From: Microcaldota archaeon | GTDB lineage: Archaea > Micrarchaeota > Micrarchaeia > Micrarchaeales > CABMGC01 | DNA: 40,371 nt | Direction: 5' to 3' | Assembly (NCBI GenBank): GCA_021789155.1 | Contig: JAJYJW010000007.1 | Span: forward strand, 1 to 40,371 | Shown here: positions 16,496 through 24,924 of the stretch, piece after piece | How positions within the stretch are numbered: the first letter of the stretch is position 1 | How the letters are laid out: the number at the start of each line of letters is the position of its first letter | The notes under the pieces: generated by a model | The model's database searches: none | The model's input: the letters and a program-made list of their open reading frames with translations, nothing else | What the model was told of the DNA's origin: nothing | Translations under genes and position numbers: made by a program

Positions 16496-17641
16496 GTGGA
16501 GATGCGACAGCACATTACAGAGCTCATAAAGGGCTACTACTCAAAGACAGAAATAGAGCTGCCGCGCTTGGAACAGAGGGAATTCGGTTTCGGAACGTTC
16601 GACGCTAAGATTGCAACTAGGCACATCGCATTCGAAAGCAAGCAGAAGCTCAAGGACTATTTGATAAGGAATGCGCCCCCGTTTTCTTCATGTTCGCCTG
16701 CATTCTACAGATTCCCATCGGCAAGGCCCATGGAGAAGAAGGAGTTTCTCGGCTCGGAACTCGTATTCGACCTTGATGCCACGGACATGAAATTAGATTG
16801 CCAGCTAGTGCACGGAACAAAATGGGTATGCAGCAACTGCATAGAAAAGGTGAGAGAGGAAACGGTTAAGCTCATCGAGCAATTCCTAATTCCAGATTTC
16901 GGATTTTCCGAAAAGGAGATAGAAGTCAATTTCAGCGGAAACAGGGGATTTCATATTCATATCGGAGCTGAGAGGATACTCTCATTGGATAGTAAGCAGA
17001 GAAAGGAGATAACCGATTACATCGGCGGCATTGGGATAGACTTCGAGAAATTCTTTCCAACTGCTGGGATCCGCGGATTCAAACTTATGGGCCCGAAACC
17101 GACAGATCCTGGATGGGGAGGAAAGATAGCGAGGAATGCGATACGCGCCATGGACAATGGAGTAGAGGAAATAATGAAATTGGGAATAGACAAACCAACT
17201 GCCTCTAGGATGTTCAGGAACAAGGCGCTGATTGAATTGGGGATAAGGAACGGAAACTGGGACATGGTTTACATCAAGAAAAAGGACGAGATATGGTCCA
17301 ATCTCATGAAGAGCCAAGCGGTAGTGCAAGCTGACAAAATAGACAAGAACGTAACGTGCGACACTTCCCATATACTAAGGATAGCGAACACGATACACGG
17401 TGAAACCGGGTTGATAGCGAAGAAGCTAAGCAGCGTGAAGGAACTTGCGGATTACGACCCAATGAAAAAATGCATAGCGTTCAACGAGGGTGAGATTGAG
17501 ATGAAAATTGGGAAATGCGAGAAATTCTCGATGAATGGGCTTGAATTCGGACCGTTCAACGAGCAGAAAGCAACGCTGCCTACGTATGCTGCGGTCTATC
17601 TCTATTTGAAAGGGATTGCAGAACCTGTGAATGATGTTTGA
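16496..17641 (+). CDS. priS: DNA primase small (catalytic) subunit
   Basis: 381 aa; GTG start with an ATG two codons on. It has the catalytic acidic pair in LVFDLDATD (Asp92, Asp94), a zinc knuckle from Cys102, His106, Cys112 and Cys115, the SGNRGFHIHIG substrate motif near 165, a second active-site segment DTSHILRIANTIHGETGL, and the closing LPTYAAVYLYLKGIAE helix. Length is normal for a separate archaeal PriS, so it is not the PriS-PriL fusion seen in some reduced DPANN. It makes RNA primers for replication with PriL, which is not in this window. Confidence 0.95.
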   Translation: MEMRQHITELIKGYYSKTEIELPRLEQREFGFGTFDAKIATRHIAFESKQKLKDYLIRNAPPFSSCSPAFYRFPSARPMEKKEFLGSELVFDLDATDMKLDCQLVHGTKWVCSNCIEKVREETVKLIEQFLIPDFGFSEKEIEVNFSGNRGFHIHIGAERILSLDSKQRKEITDYIGGIGIDFEKFFPTAGIRGFKLMGPKPTDPGWGGKIARNAIRAMDNGVEEIMKLGIDKPTASRMFRNKALIELGIRNGNWDMVYIKKKDEIWSNLMKSQAVVQADKIDKNVTCDTSHILRIANTIHGETGLIAKKLSSVKELADYDPMKKCIAFNEGEIEMKIGKCEKFSMNGLEFGPFNEQKATLPTYAAVYLYLKGIAEPVNDV

Positions 17642-17649
17642 GTGAGATT

Positions 17650-17835
17650 ATGCGAATGAGGAAAATGCACGCAAGAATCATCATAAGCATATTCGCCATT
17701 GCGATTGCATTATGGATAATGTTTGCCATAGCTGCAGCGCTCATGCCAATAGCGATTTTGGTGATAGCGATAGCTGCAGTGCTATGGATAGCCATGAACG
17801 CGAAAAGATGGAAGGCATATGCCAAGAACAATTAG
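17650..17835 (+). CDS. Small membrane protein, two helices
   Basis: 61 aa from ATG 17650 with GAGTGAG upstream; a TTG at 17638 overlaps the priS stop. A basic N-terminus (MRMRKMHAR) leads into two Ile/Ala/Met-rich helices (about 10-32 and 35-52) and a basic tail KRWKAYAKNN. Both ends should be cytoplasmic. It follows priS directly, but no functional connection is evident. Its stop overlaps the stop of the convergent gene by four bases. Confidence 0.5.
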   Translation: MRMRKMHARIIISIFAIAIALWIMFAIAAALMPIAILVIAIAAVLWIAMNAKRWKAYAKNN

Positions 17836-18074
17836 CTGAATACGTGCCAGTCGTTGGAAAGCAGAAACCAGATTACCAAACCTAACAACGCCAATGCCGT
17901 GAATATCAGAGCGTCATAAAGTGGATTCTCGAAAAACGAAATTAGATTGTGCACGATTACCAATATTCCCGTATAAACGCCGTAAACGCTGATCTCAATG
18001 CCAGTGTAAATCGCGCCTAACGCAATGAATGCCGCGAATACCTTCATGCCATTCGATAATTGGGGAATTTTCAT
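17832..18074 (-). CDS. Small membrane protein, two helices
   Basis: 80 aa from ATG 18074, with AGGTTGATG upstream; starts at 18095 or 18080 are possible. Two hydrophobic segments (about residues 12-42 and 54-72) are separated by NLISFFENPLYD, and the end is NDWHVFS. I do not recognise a family. The promoter element at 18118-18128 could serve both this gene and L15e. Confidence 0.5.
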   Translation of the reverse strand: MKIPQLSNGMKVFAAFIALGAIYTGIEISVYGVYTGILVIVHNLISFFENPLYDALIFTALALLGLVIWFLLSNDWHVFS

Positions 18075-18117
18075 AAACATCAACCTGCAGAACAAGCAGT
18101 ATAAGATTACGAGATAT

Positions 18118-18128
18118 GCTTTTATAGC
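18118..18128. promoter_or_regulatory. Near-symmetric TATA element between divergent genes
   Basis: GCTTTTATAGC reads GCTATAAAAGC on the other strand. It lies about 55 bases before L15e and about 45 before the minus-strand membrane protein, leaving leaders of roughly 20-30 bases in both directions, each with a ribosome site. Confidence 0.45.
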
Positions 18129-18178
18129 TTATTATGCCAATAAATACTGCTCGTTTTAACGTTTAATAGGAGTTATAT

Positions 18179-18745
18179 ATGGGAGCATATAGATACATCA
18201 AGGAAAATATTCAAAAGGCTCATGCACTTCATGATGACAGAGTTAAGGCAAGACTCACTGAATGGAGAAAGGAGAAAGGCATAGTGAGAGTAGAGAGGCC
18301 GACGAACCTGGCGAAGGCACGCGAATTAGGATACAAGGCGAAGAACGGAGTGATAATAGCAAGAGTGAAGATAAGGAAGGGACTCAGCAAAAGGCCAAAG
18401 CCAATAAGAGGGAGAAAGCCTTCAAAGACAGGAAGATTCTACGCATATGCAAAGTCTGCACAGGCAATGGCCGAGGAAAGAGCGGCAAGGAAATTCACGA
18501 ACTGCGAAGTTTTGAATTCTTATTTTGTCGGAGAAGACGGCAATTTCAAGTTCTACGAAGCGATCATGCTGGATAGGACGAATCCTAACGTTACGAAGGA
18601 CAAGCAACTCTCTAACGCTTTGAACAACAGGAACAGAGTGTATAGGGGATTGACCAGAGCAGGAAAGGCGCATAGAGGATTGCTCAACAAGGGCTTCGGC
18701 TCTAGGAACAGACCTAGCGTAAGATCTGCAAGTAGGAGCTTATGA
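18179..18745 (+). CDS. rpl15e: Ribosomal protein L15e
   Basis: 188 aa, AGGAG six bases before the ATG. It starts MGAYRYIKENIQKAH and is rich in Lys/Arg; KGLSKRPKPIRGRKPSKTG and YRGLTRAGKAHRGL are conserved eL15 segments that bind 23S rRNA in the large subunit. Length is close to the usual 190 residues. Its stop overlaps the acylphosphatase start, suggesting translational coupling of the L15e-acyP-pcc1 group. Confidence 0.97.
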   Translation: MGAYRYIKENIQKAHALHDDRVKARLTEWRKEKGIVRVERPTNLAKARELGYKAKNGVIIARVKIRKGLSKRPKPIRGRKPSKTGRFYAYAKSAQAMAEERAARKFTNCEVLNSYFVGEDGNFKFYEAIMLDRTNPNVTKDKQLSNALNNRNRVYRGLTRAGKAHRGLLNKGFGSRNRPSVRSASRSL

Positions 18746-19029
18746 TGAAGCTCCTGTTTACGGTTAAGGGCAAGGTACAGGGCGTAGGATATCGCAAATT
18801 CGTCAAATACGCCGCAATAAGCAACCACATAATCGGCGCTGTGCGCAATCTTGACAACGGAGACGTGGAGGTTTTTGCCGATGGCGATCAGGAAAACATC
18901 AACTCATTCTTCAAGGAAATAAGCAATCCAGGGATTGCTAATATAACTAGCATAACAAAGCACGAAGAAGGCTGCGAAGGCTATTCAGAATCATGGATCG
19001 AGTATGGTGAAAATTTCATATTGTGCTAG
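18742..19029 (+). CDS. acyP: Acylphosphatase
   Basis: 95 aa. The signature VKGKVQGVGYRKF with catalytic Arg18 and the second motif GAVRNLDNGDVEVFADG with Asn36 are intact. The enzyme hydrolyses acyl phosphates such as carbamoyl phosphate in the cytoplasm. Start ATGATG overlaps the L15e stop by four bases, and pcc1 follows after seven bases. Confidence 0.93.
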   Translation: MMKLLFTVKGKVQGVGYRKFVKYAAISNHIIGAVRNLDNGDVEVFADGDQENINSFFKEISNPGIANITSITKHEEGCEGYSESWIEYGENFILC

Positions 19030-19036
19030 TGGTTGA

Positions 19037-19261
19037 ATGAACAGTGCCACGTTGTACGTAGAAATAGGAAAAGATGCCAAGGATTACGTAAAGGTAATGG
19101 ACAAGGACATTTCATTGAAGAGAAGCAAGATGAAAGTAAGCACGGAGAAGAATAAAATAAAGATAGAGATAGAAGCGGAAGACAACGTTGCGCTTCTTTC
19201 ATCGCTTAACAGCATAATAAAGCAAATGCGCATAATAGGGAATGCGTACAGCATAAAATAA
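19037..19261 (+). CDS. pcc1: KEOPS complex subunit Pcc1
   Basis: 74 aa. The beta-rich N-terminal half (SATLYVEI, KMKVSTEKNKIKIEIEAED) followed by the helix ALLSSLNSIIKQMRIIGNAYSI is the Pcc1/CTAG fold. Pcc1 dimerises and holds Kae1 in the KEOPS complex, which makes N6-threonylcarbamoyl-adenosine at position 37 of tRNAs that read ANN codons. The other subunits are not in the window. The family is short and divergent, so this rests on the C-terminal helix pattern and size. Confidence 0.75.
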   Translation: MNSATLYVEIGKDAKDYVKVMDKDISLKRSKMKVSTEKNKIKIEIEAEDNVALLSSLNSIIKQMRIIGNAYSIK

Positions 19262-19289
19262 GGAAAAAAGCGAAAATTCACACACAACT

Positions 19290-19299
19290 CTTTTATATG
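19290..19299 (+). promoter_or_regulatory. TATA box for the 89-aa helical protein
   Basis: CTTTTATATG is followed 45-50 bases later by ATG 19345, so transcription should start near 19320. This places an in-frame ATG at 19297 inside the promoter and argues against it as the start. Confidence 0.45.
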
Positions 19300-19344
19300 A
19301 AGCTCTTCATAAAGTCAATTGCTAAAAAGCAAAGGTTGAAAGAA

Positions 19345-19614
19345 ATGACCGCAATTACCAAATTTTTGAAAAAAATAGGCAATCCTACGGCCAAGACCGA
19401 AGAAACAGAGAAGAAGATTGATGAGACAGCCCTAAATAGAGAACAGCAGGCTCATCAAAAAGTAATCGAAAGTTTCAAAGGAAAGGGAAACAGTATGAGC
19501 ATAAATGACAGAGAAAAGCTCATAGAAAGTTTGAAAGCGATAGGACACGAGCTTGCTGCGAAGAAGCACGAAATGCATTTGCACATGCATATAGCAGCAC
19601 AGAAAAGAAAATAA
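19345..19614 (+). CDS. Charged helical protein of unknown function
   Basis: 89 aa from ATG 19345, with AGGTTGAAAG just upstream; the in-frame ATG at 19297 overlaps the TATA box. The protein is highly charged and predicted mostly helical, with a Lys/Glu-rich middle, a second helix INDREKLIESLKAIGHELAAKK and a His/Met-rich end HEMHLHMHIAAQ that could bind metal. A terminator-like hairpin follows. I do not recognise the family. Confidence 0.55.
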   Translation: MTAITKFLKKIGNPTAKTEETEKKIDETALNREQQAHQKVIESFKGKGNSMSINDREKLIESLKAIGHELAAKKHEMHLHMHIAAQKRK

Positions 19615-19629
19615 CTACAGAGGGATTTT

Positions 19630-19646
19630 GGGCATGTTTTGTGCCC
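19630..19646 (+). terminator. Terminator-like hairpin
   Basis: GGGCA-tgttttg-TGCCC followed by TTCT, 16 bases after the stop of the helical protein and just before the proS TATA box. Confidence 0.5.
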
Positions 19647-19652
19647 TTCTCA

Positions 19653-19662
19653 TTTTATATAA
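19653..19662 (+). promoter_or_regulatory. TATA box for proS
   Basis: TTTTATATAA is centred about 39 bases before the ATG at 19697, giving a leader of about ten bases. Confidence 0.5.
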
Positions 19663-19696
19663 TTGCAACTGCAAATAATCATCACTTAACATAGTG

Positions 19697-21154
19697 ATGA
19701 TTTTGGAAGATAATAAATCAGACAAAGGAATAACTGCAAAAAAGAACGAGAACTTCGATGAATGGTACTTGCAGTTAGTGACAAAATCTGATCTTTTCGA
19801 TTATGGTCCTTTGAAGGGAACAATGGCGATGAAGCCGGATTCATATGAGATATGGGAGAAGATACAGGATGTATTCAATTCCATGATCAAGGAATCTGGG
19901 CACAGAAACGCTTATTTTCCATTGCTAATACCCGAAAGCCTGCTCAAGACAGAAAAAGAGCACTTCGAAGGATTCACTCCCGAAGTATTCTGGGTAACGC
20001 ACGCTGGCGACAACGAGACAAGCGAAAGGCTAGCGATAAGGCCCACCTCTGAAACTATAATCTACCACTTCATGTCGAAATGGATAAGAAGCTGGAGAGA
20101 CCTTCCTTTGCTGCTTAACCAGTGGGTAAATGTGCTCAGAGCAGAAATAAAGATGACGAAACCGTTCCACAGAACTAGCGAGTTCCTGTGGCAGGAAGGG
20201 CACACTGCACACGCAACGCAGGAAGATGCGGAGAAGGAAGTAGCGCTCACTTTGGGTTACTACAAGAAACTCGCAGAGGAATATTTGGCAGTACCGGTAA
20301 TCACAGGAAAGAAAAGCGAAAAGGAAAAATTCGCTGGAGCAGTGTACACCACCACTATAGAAGGCATGATGCCAGATGGTAAGGCACTGCAGATGGGAAC
20401 ATCACACTATCTTGGACAGAATTTCGCCAAGCCTTTCGATGTCGCGTTTCTAAACGAGAAGGAGGAAAAGGCATACGCACATACGACTTCGTGGGGAGTG
20501 TCTACAAGGCTAATCGGGGGAATGCTGATGGTGCATGGGGATGACAAGGGATTGGTATTGCCGCCAAAGGTAGCGCCTACGCAGGTAGTGATAGTCCCAA
20601 TATTCAAAACTGACAACGAAAGTATTGTGATGCAGAGGGCCAACGAGATAAAGAAAGCCCTTGATAGCAGCGGAATAAGAACAAGAATAGATTCTAGGAA
20701 CACGTACAGCCCTGGTTGGAAGTTCAACGAATGGGAGATGAAGGGCGTTCCTATAAGGATAGAGCTAGGCAACAAGGAGGTGCAAGAGAACAAGATAACA
20801 TATGCGAGAAGGGACAGCGGAGAAAAAGCCACGTGCACTACGGATGATGCAATTAAAACAATCGCGAATGCTTTGGAAGAGGTTCAAAAGGCGTTGTTCG
20901 AAAACGCGAAGAGGCTTCTCGAGAGCAAGACAATTAAAGTAAGCGATTACGGAGAGTTCAAGAAGAAAATAGAGGAGAAAGCAGGTTTCGTCATAGCGTA
21001 TTGGTGCGAAGAGGACGAATGCGAGGAGAAGATAAAAGACGAGACCAAAGCGACCACTCGCGTGATAAAAGAGGATACAAATGCGTCTTCGCAAAAATGC
21101 ATCTATTGCGGAAAAGAAGCGAAGAAAATTGCGTACTTCGCAAGAGCGTACTGA
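19697..21154 (+). CDS. proS: Prolyl-tRNA synthetase, archaeal/eukaryotic type
   Basis: 485 aa (a GTG one codon earlier is equally possible). Class II motifs: RPTSETIIYHFMSKWI, motif 2 RAEIKMTKPFHRTSEFLWQE, the Pro/ATP site HYLGQNFAKPFDV, and motif 3 GVSTRLIGGMLMVHGDD. An anticodon-binding domain follows (VIVPIF...SPGWKFNEWEMKGVPIRIELG), then the archaeal C-terminal zinc-like domain with CEEDECEE and CIYCGKEAKK, ending in Tyr as is usual. It charges tRNA-Pro. It has its own promoter and converges on the first pilin/LamG gene with four bases between. Confidence 0.97.
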   Translation: MILEDNKSDKGITAKKNENFDEWYLQLVTKSDLFDYGPLKGTMAMKPDSYEIWEKIQDVFNSMIKESGHRNAYFPLLIPESLLKTEKEHFEGFTPEVFWVTHAGDNETSERLAIRPTSETIIYHFMSKWIRSWRDLPLLLNQWVNVLRAEIKMTKPFHRTSEFLWQEGHTAHATQEDAEKEVALTLGYYKKLAEEYLAVPVITGKKSEKEKFAGAVYTTTIEGMMPDGKALQMGTSHYLGQNFAKPFDVAFLNEKEEKAYAHTTSWGVSTRLIGGMLMVHGDDKGLVLPPKVAPTQVVIVPIFKTDNESIVMQRANEIKKALDSSGIRTRIDSRNTYSPGWKFNEWEMKGVPIRIELGNKEVQENKITYARRDSGEKATCTTDDAIKTIANALEEVQKALFENAKRLLESKTIKVSDYGEFKKKIEEKAGFVIAYWCEEDECEEKIKDETKATTRVIKEDTNASSQKCIYCGKEAKKIAYFARAY

Positions 21155-21158
21155 GTCA

Positions 21159-22025
21159 TCAAGGTGCTGAATAACCTGAACCCCAGTTGCTGGTGAAACT
21201 AAGATACGATGCAACGCCATTGTTGTTATTACCTGAGTAATCTTTAACGTCTCCGTTCAAAGGCCACCAGCCAACTAGGTTGTTGAGCTTGATAGGTGCG
21301 CCGCCTATTCCTTCGTTGTAAAGTGCAGTTATCTCATTCGAAGACAATGATGAATTGTAAATCTGAATGTTTGCCATGGATCCATGTATTGAAAGTGCCA
21401 TATTTGGGTTATCTCCAATATATGTTGGTGTCGGTGTTGCTGCATAGCCTATCGTTCCACTTGCAACCACATTGCTGACAATCACCCCGTTAAAATACGT
21501 TCTAATATGGCTACCATCATATGTAAAAGCGATGAAATTCCACGTATTTTGGGTTACAGTACCCGTATTCACATTGTAAAATGTTCCCCCTGCGTTTAAT
21601 TGAGTTCCAATTTGATAATTATTTAGACCTTGATAAAATTCAAAACCAGTCCATGTCGGTGTGGTTTGTGCCAAATTACTTACTATTCTTGGATATGTCC
21701 CCGCACCTCTTATGTTAACCCATACTGCAACAGATACGTATGCGGGAGTTATTGCTGATGCACGTACTTGGCTGTATTGTCCATCGAATTGCGCTGCATA
21801 CTGCGGCAATTCGCCGTTGCATATTCCTTGCAGGTTGATGAACGAAGTAGTCATCGGTCCGTTAGGTCTGAATACGTGACATGCGCCAGGGGGCGCTTTT
21901 GGAGTAAATGTCGATGCATTGAAGATTCCTAGTTGAAACAAAGCGCCAAGCACTACCGCTATTATGAGTATTGCCCATCCGTAGGTCATGAGATATTCCA
22001 TTGCGGACTGAAGTTTGAATTTCAT
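21159..22025 (-). CDS. Pilin-like protein with permuted LamG domain (copy A)
   Basis: 288 aa from ATG 22025, chosen because the family start MKFKLQSAMEYLM begins there and GATGGTAAT precedes it. The class III signal has a likely cut before QSAME, with Glu at position +5 of the hydrophobic helix (to about residue 33). A conserved Cys...Cys block with 19 residues between (CHVFRPNGP ... GICNGELPQ) leads into a beta-rich concanavalin/LamG domain ending VQIYNSSLSSNEITALYNEG. The motif that normally opens LamG (LVGWWPLNGD..DYSGNNNNG) comes last. It should be cleaved by prepilin peptidase and displayed on the cell surface. It is second in an operon after copy B. Confidence 0.8.
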   Translation of the reverse strand: MKFKLQSAMEYLMTYGWAILIIAVVLGALFQLGIFNASTFTPKAPPGACHVFRPNGPMTTSFINLQGICNGELPQYAAQFDGQYSQVRASAITPAYVSVAVWVNIRGAGTYPRIVSNLAQTTPTWTGFEFYQGLNNYQIGTQLNAGGTFYNVNTGTVTQNTWNFIAFTYDGSHIRTYFNGVIVSNVVASGTIGYAATPTPTYIGDNPNMALSIHGSMANIQIYNSSLSSNEITALYNEGIGGAPIKLNNLVGWWPLNGDVKDYSGNNNNGVASYLSFTSNWGSGYSAP

Positions 22026-22060
22026 ATTACCATCATGGTGCGGAATAACCTGATTCCCAG
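22006..22060. repeat. 55-bp exact repeat across pilin gene junction (copy 1)
   Basis: Identical to 39316-39370. It covers the first codons of copy A, the seven-base intergenic gap and the last codons of copy B. The bases just outside it differ between the two sites, so the exact match is limited to 55 bp. Confidence 0.9.
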
Positions 22061-22938
22061 TTGCTGGTGAACGTGACGCCCGAGGGTACACCGTTGTTAT
22101 TGTTTCCAGAATAATCTTTCGTGTCGCCGTTCAAAGGCCACCAGCCAACGAGATTGTTGAGCTGCACTGGAGCTGCCCCAATACCCCCATTGTACAATGC
22201 GGTTATCTCATTGCTACTAAGAGTAGTGTTGTAAATCTGTACGTTGCTTATCTGGCCCTTCCAATTCGATCCTCCCGATCCGGCACTTCCACCTATCATG
22301 AACGGACTTGCTGCAGGGATTGAAAACGCCAGAGTTGCTGATACTGTATTCGTATATAGATGGCCATTGATCCCAGCGTATTGGATTATATGTGTACCGT
22401 CAAATCCAAAAACGAAGAAGCTGTATTGGTTTGTGGGAACTAGCGATCCATAAAGGCATGCGCTTTCGTAGCTTATCGATGTTGCGTATATGACATCCAA
22501 ATAATAGTTTCCACTGCACCCAGAATCTGGTCCGAATTCCATCGATGGCTGCGCACCTGCATTATAGCTTGCTATGGTATAATAAGCAGCGATTATCGAG
22601 GGATTAGCCCATGCAACAATCGTTATTTTGCTGGAACCACCATACGACAACGCCTGCATTCCGGTAAGTTTTGCTATGCTTATTGTTGAACTGCCACTGA
22701 ATTGCGCTGCATACTGCGGCAATTCCCCGTTGCATATTCCTTGAAGATTTATGAATGACACTGTATTAGGACCATTTGGCCTGAAGACATGACATGCGCC
22801 TGGCGGCGCCTTTGGGGTGAATGTAGAAGCGTTGAAAATACCTAGTTGGAAGAGTGCACCTAGGACTACTGCGATAATCAGAATTGCCCATCCGTAGGTC
22901 ATGAGATATTCCATCGCTGACTGAAGCTTAGAGGGCAT
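22033..22938 (-). CDS. Pilin-like protein with permuted LamG domain (copy B)
   Basis: 301 aa, starting MPSKLQSAMEYLM. It has the same hydrophobic helix, Cys-pair block and C-terminal LVGWWPLNGD/GYSAP end as the other copies, but a different middle (ISIAKLTGMQALSYGGSSKITIVAWANPS, with an extra DSGC...ESAC pair). The LamG end motif VQIYNTTLSSNEITALYNGG precedes the permuted opening motif. A TATA element (TTTTTATATGC, 22977-22987, read on the minus strand) lies about 44 bases upstream. It leads a two-gene operon with copy A. Likely an extracellular fibre subunit or adhesin; the ligand is unknown. Confidence 0.8.
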   Translation of the reverse strand: MPSKLQSAMEYLMTYGWAILIIAVVLGALFQLGIFNASTFTPKAPPGACHVFRPNGPNTVSFINLQGICNGELPQYAAQFSGSSTISIAKLTGMQALSYGGSSKITIVAWANPSIIAAYYTIASYNAGAQPSMEFGPDSGCSGNYYLDVIYATSISYESACLYGSLVPTNQYSFFVFGFDGTHIIQYAGINGHLYTNTVSATLAFSIPAASPFMIGGSAGSGGSNWKGQISNVQIYNTTLSSNEITALYNGGIGAAPVQLNNLVGWWPLNGDTKDYSGNNNNGVPSGVTFTSNWESGYSAP

Positions 22939-23151
22939 TAAATCTTGTGATAAGACACATGCAATCTTATTATACGTTTTTATATGCTTCCATACAGAAG
23001 AATAATTACATATTTTGAAGCGTGTTCACGTTATAACGCTAGTTCCGTAAATGCGATAGGAATATAAATATGAAGATTTAATAATAAACAGTTTTGTTTA
23101 CATTTAGCAGTTTCTATTAATGAAGGTCTGCTTATTAAGGCGTGTTTATCT
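22939..23151. promoter_or_regulatory. Divergent control region, pilin B / ribosomal operon
   Basis: 213 bases without a gene. It holds the copy B TATA element on the minus strand (22977-22987), a CGTTATAACG palindrome (23029-23038), and several TATA-like stretches for L3 on the plus strand, the best being AATATAAATATG (about 23061-23072) and GATTTAATAA (about 23075-23084). No RNA gene is recognisable. Confidence 0.4.
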
Positions 23152-24120
23152 ATGAGAAGAGGTTCTTTAGAATTTTGGCCACATAGGCGTGCGAAGCGCA
23201 TCCTTCCTAGAGTAAGGCATTGGCCCACTATGGAGAAAGCAGGTTTCTCCGGAATAGTCGCGTTCAAGGCAGGGATGACTCACGTCGGAGTTATAGAGCA
23301 CAGGGATACAGGTTCAAAGGGTAACGAAGTAATAAGGCCTGCAACAATCTTGGAAATACCAAAGATGAAGGTTTATGGAATAAGGCTTTATTCCAAGAAA
23401 AACAGTTACACAGAACCAAAAAGCGATTTCTATTCTGCAGAGGAAGCAGCGAAACTTGGGATAAAGAAAACCGAGAACACGATTGCAAAGCTCGCAGACT
23501 CTAAGAAAGACGTTTCCGGATTGACAGATGCAGCGGCATTGGTTTATTTTGACGGGGCAACGACAGGCTCAGGCAACAAGAGAGTAATGAGGTTGGAGCT
23601 GCACGTCGGCGGCAAGGACGTCTCGGAGAAGATTGCGTTCATTGAAAGTCAAATGGGAAAAGAGATCAACGTCAAAGAATTCGCGACCGAAGGCGAATAC
23701 CTCGATATGACTGCAGTGACGAAAGGAAGGGGATGGGCAGGAGTTATAAAGAGATTCGGGGTTGCACGTTTGGTAAGAAAGGCAACACAGAAGACAAGGC
23801 ACGTAGGAACCCTCGGAGCTTGGCACCCACCAAAGGTGCTTTACACAGTACCTCATGCAGGGCATATGGGATTCAACTACAGGACCGAGATCAACAAGCG
23901 ATTGCTGAAGGTCGGAACTATTGCAGATGTTAAAGAAGTTGCAATGAAGGGGGGCATACTCAACTACGGAATAGTGAAGAGCGATTTCCTTATAGTAGAC
24001 GGATCGATACCTGGAGTATCGAAAAGATTGATAAGGATAAGAAAGGCAATGAGACCTTCTCGCACTGAAGCGAAACCGGAACTGAAGTATATATCACTTG
24101 AATCAAAGCAAGGTGCATGA
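23152..24120 (+). CDS. rpl3: Ribosomal protein L3 (uL3)
   Basis: 322 aa, beginning MRRGSLEFWPHRRAKRILPR as archaeal L3 does. The central GRGWAGVIKRFGV and RHVGTLGAWHPPKVLYTVPHAGHMG segments form the loop that reaches towards the peptidyl transferase centre. It opens the ribosomal cluster L3-L4-L23-L2-S19-L22-S3-L29-aIF1, with spacing of a few bases or overlaps throughout. Confidence 0.98.
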   Translation: MRRGSLEFWPHRRAKRILPRVRHWPTMEKAGFSGIVAFKAGMTHVGVIEHRDTGSKGNEVIRPATILEIPKMKVYGIRLYSKKNSYTEPKSDFYSAEEAAKLGIKKTENTIAKLADSKKDVSGLTDAAALVYFDGATTGSGNKRVMRLELHVGGKDVSEKIAFIESQMGKEINVKEFATEGEYLDMTAVTKGRGWAGVIKRFGVARLVRKATQKTRHVGTLGAWHPPKVLYTVPHAGHMGFNYRTEINKRLLKVGTIADVKEVAMKGGILNYGIVKSDFLIVDGSIPGVSKRLIRIRKAMRPSRTEAKPELKYISLESKQGA

Positions 24121-24121
24121 C

Positions 24122-24922
24122 ATGAATGCTAACATTTACAACATCGAAGGCAAGAATACGAAACAGGTAGAGTTACCTGCAGTATTCAAGTCCAGATTCG
24201 AAAAGAGTTTGGTAACTAGAGCTTTGCTGGCGGAACAAAGCCTCAGATACCAACCTCAAGGGCATAACGTAATGGCAGGTATGAACACCACTGCCGCATA
24301 CATAGGAGAATATTCCACATATAGAACCGGAAGGCACATGGGTATCGCGGTAAGGCCAAGGCAGAAGCTTGCAGGAGGTGCGATGGGAGCAGTAAGGAGA
24401 ATTCCTTCCGCAGTAAAGGGAAGAAGAGCTCATCCGCACAAGATAGACAAGATAACTGTGGAAAAGATAAACGCGAAGGAATACAGGAAGGCGTTGTCTT
24501 CTGCGATAGCGGGAACTACAAAGCTAGAACTTGTTGCCGAAAGGGCAAAGGTGACCGAGAAGATGCAGTTGCCCATAGTATTTGAAGATTCGATAGAAAA
24601 GGTTGCGAAGGCAAAGGATCTCGTGAAGATATTGAACGTGTTGGGCTTGAAGGAGGATTTGCAGGCTTCGCATGATCCGAAGAACAGAAAGGGATTGAGA
24701 AGGAGCACAAACAACAGAAGGTTCAGGAAAAGCGTATTGCTTGTTGTAAGCAATGAAGCTGCACTCGAAAAGGCAGGAAGGAACATTCCTGGAATAGACG
24801 TTGCAAGAGTAGACATGTTGCGCGTAGAAAAGGTTGCACCTGGTTCTATACCAAGGCTTACGATATGGAGCGAAAGTGCGCTGGGAAAGGTCGCTTCTGC
24901 GATAGAAAAAGCGAGGTTGTGA
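24122..24922 (+). CDS. rpl4: Ribosomal protein L4 (uL4)
   Basis: 266 aa from ATG 24122, two bases after the L3 stop, with AGGTG upstream; an ATG at 24098 would overlap L3 by 23 bases and add eight residues unlike the family. It has the conserved loop RPRQKLAGGAMGAVRRIPSAVKGRRAHPHK, which lines the exit tunnel, and KGLRRSTNNRRFRKSVLLVVS near the C-terminus. The length is normal for archaeal L4. Confidence 0.97.
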   Translation: MNANIYNIEGKNTKQVELPAVFKSRFEKSLVTRALLAEQSLRYQPQGHNVMAGMNTTAAYIGEYSTYRTGRHMGIAVRPRQKLAGGAMGAVRRIPSAVKGRRAHPHKIDKITVEKINAKEYRKALSSAIAGTTKLELVAERAKVTEKMQLPIVFEDSIEKVAKAKDLVKILNVLGLKEDLQASHDPKNRKGLRRSTNNRRFRKSVLLVVSNEAALEKAGRNIPGIDVARVDMLRVEKVAPGSIPRLTIWSESALGKVASAIEKARL

Positions 24923-24924
24923 TC

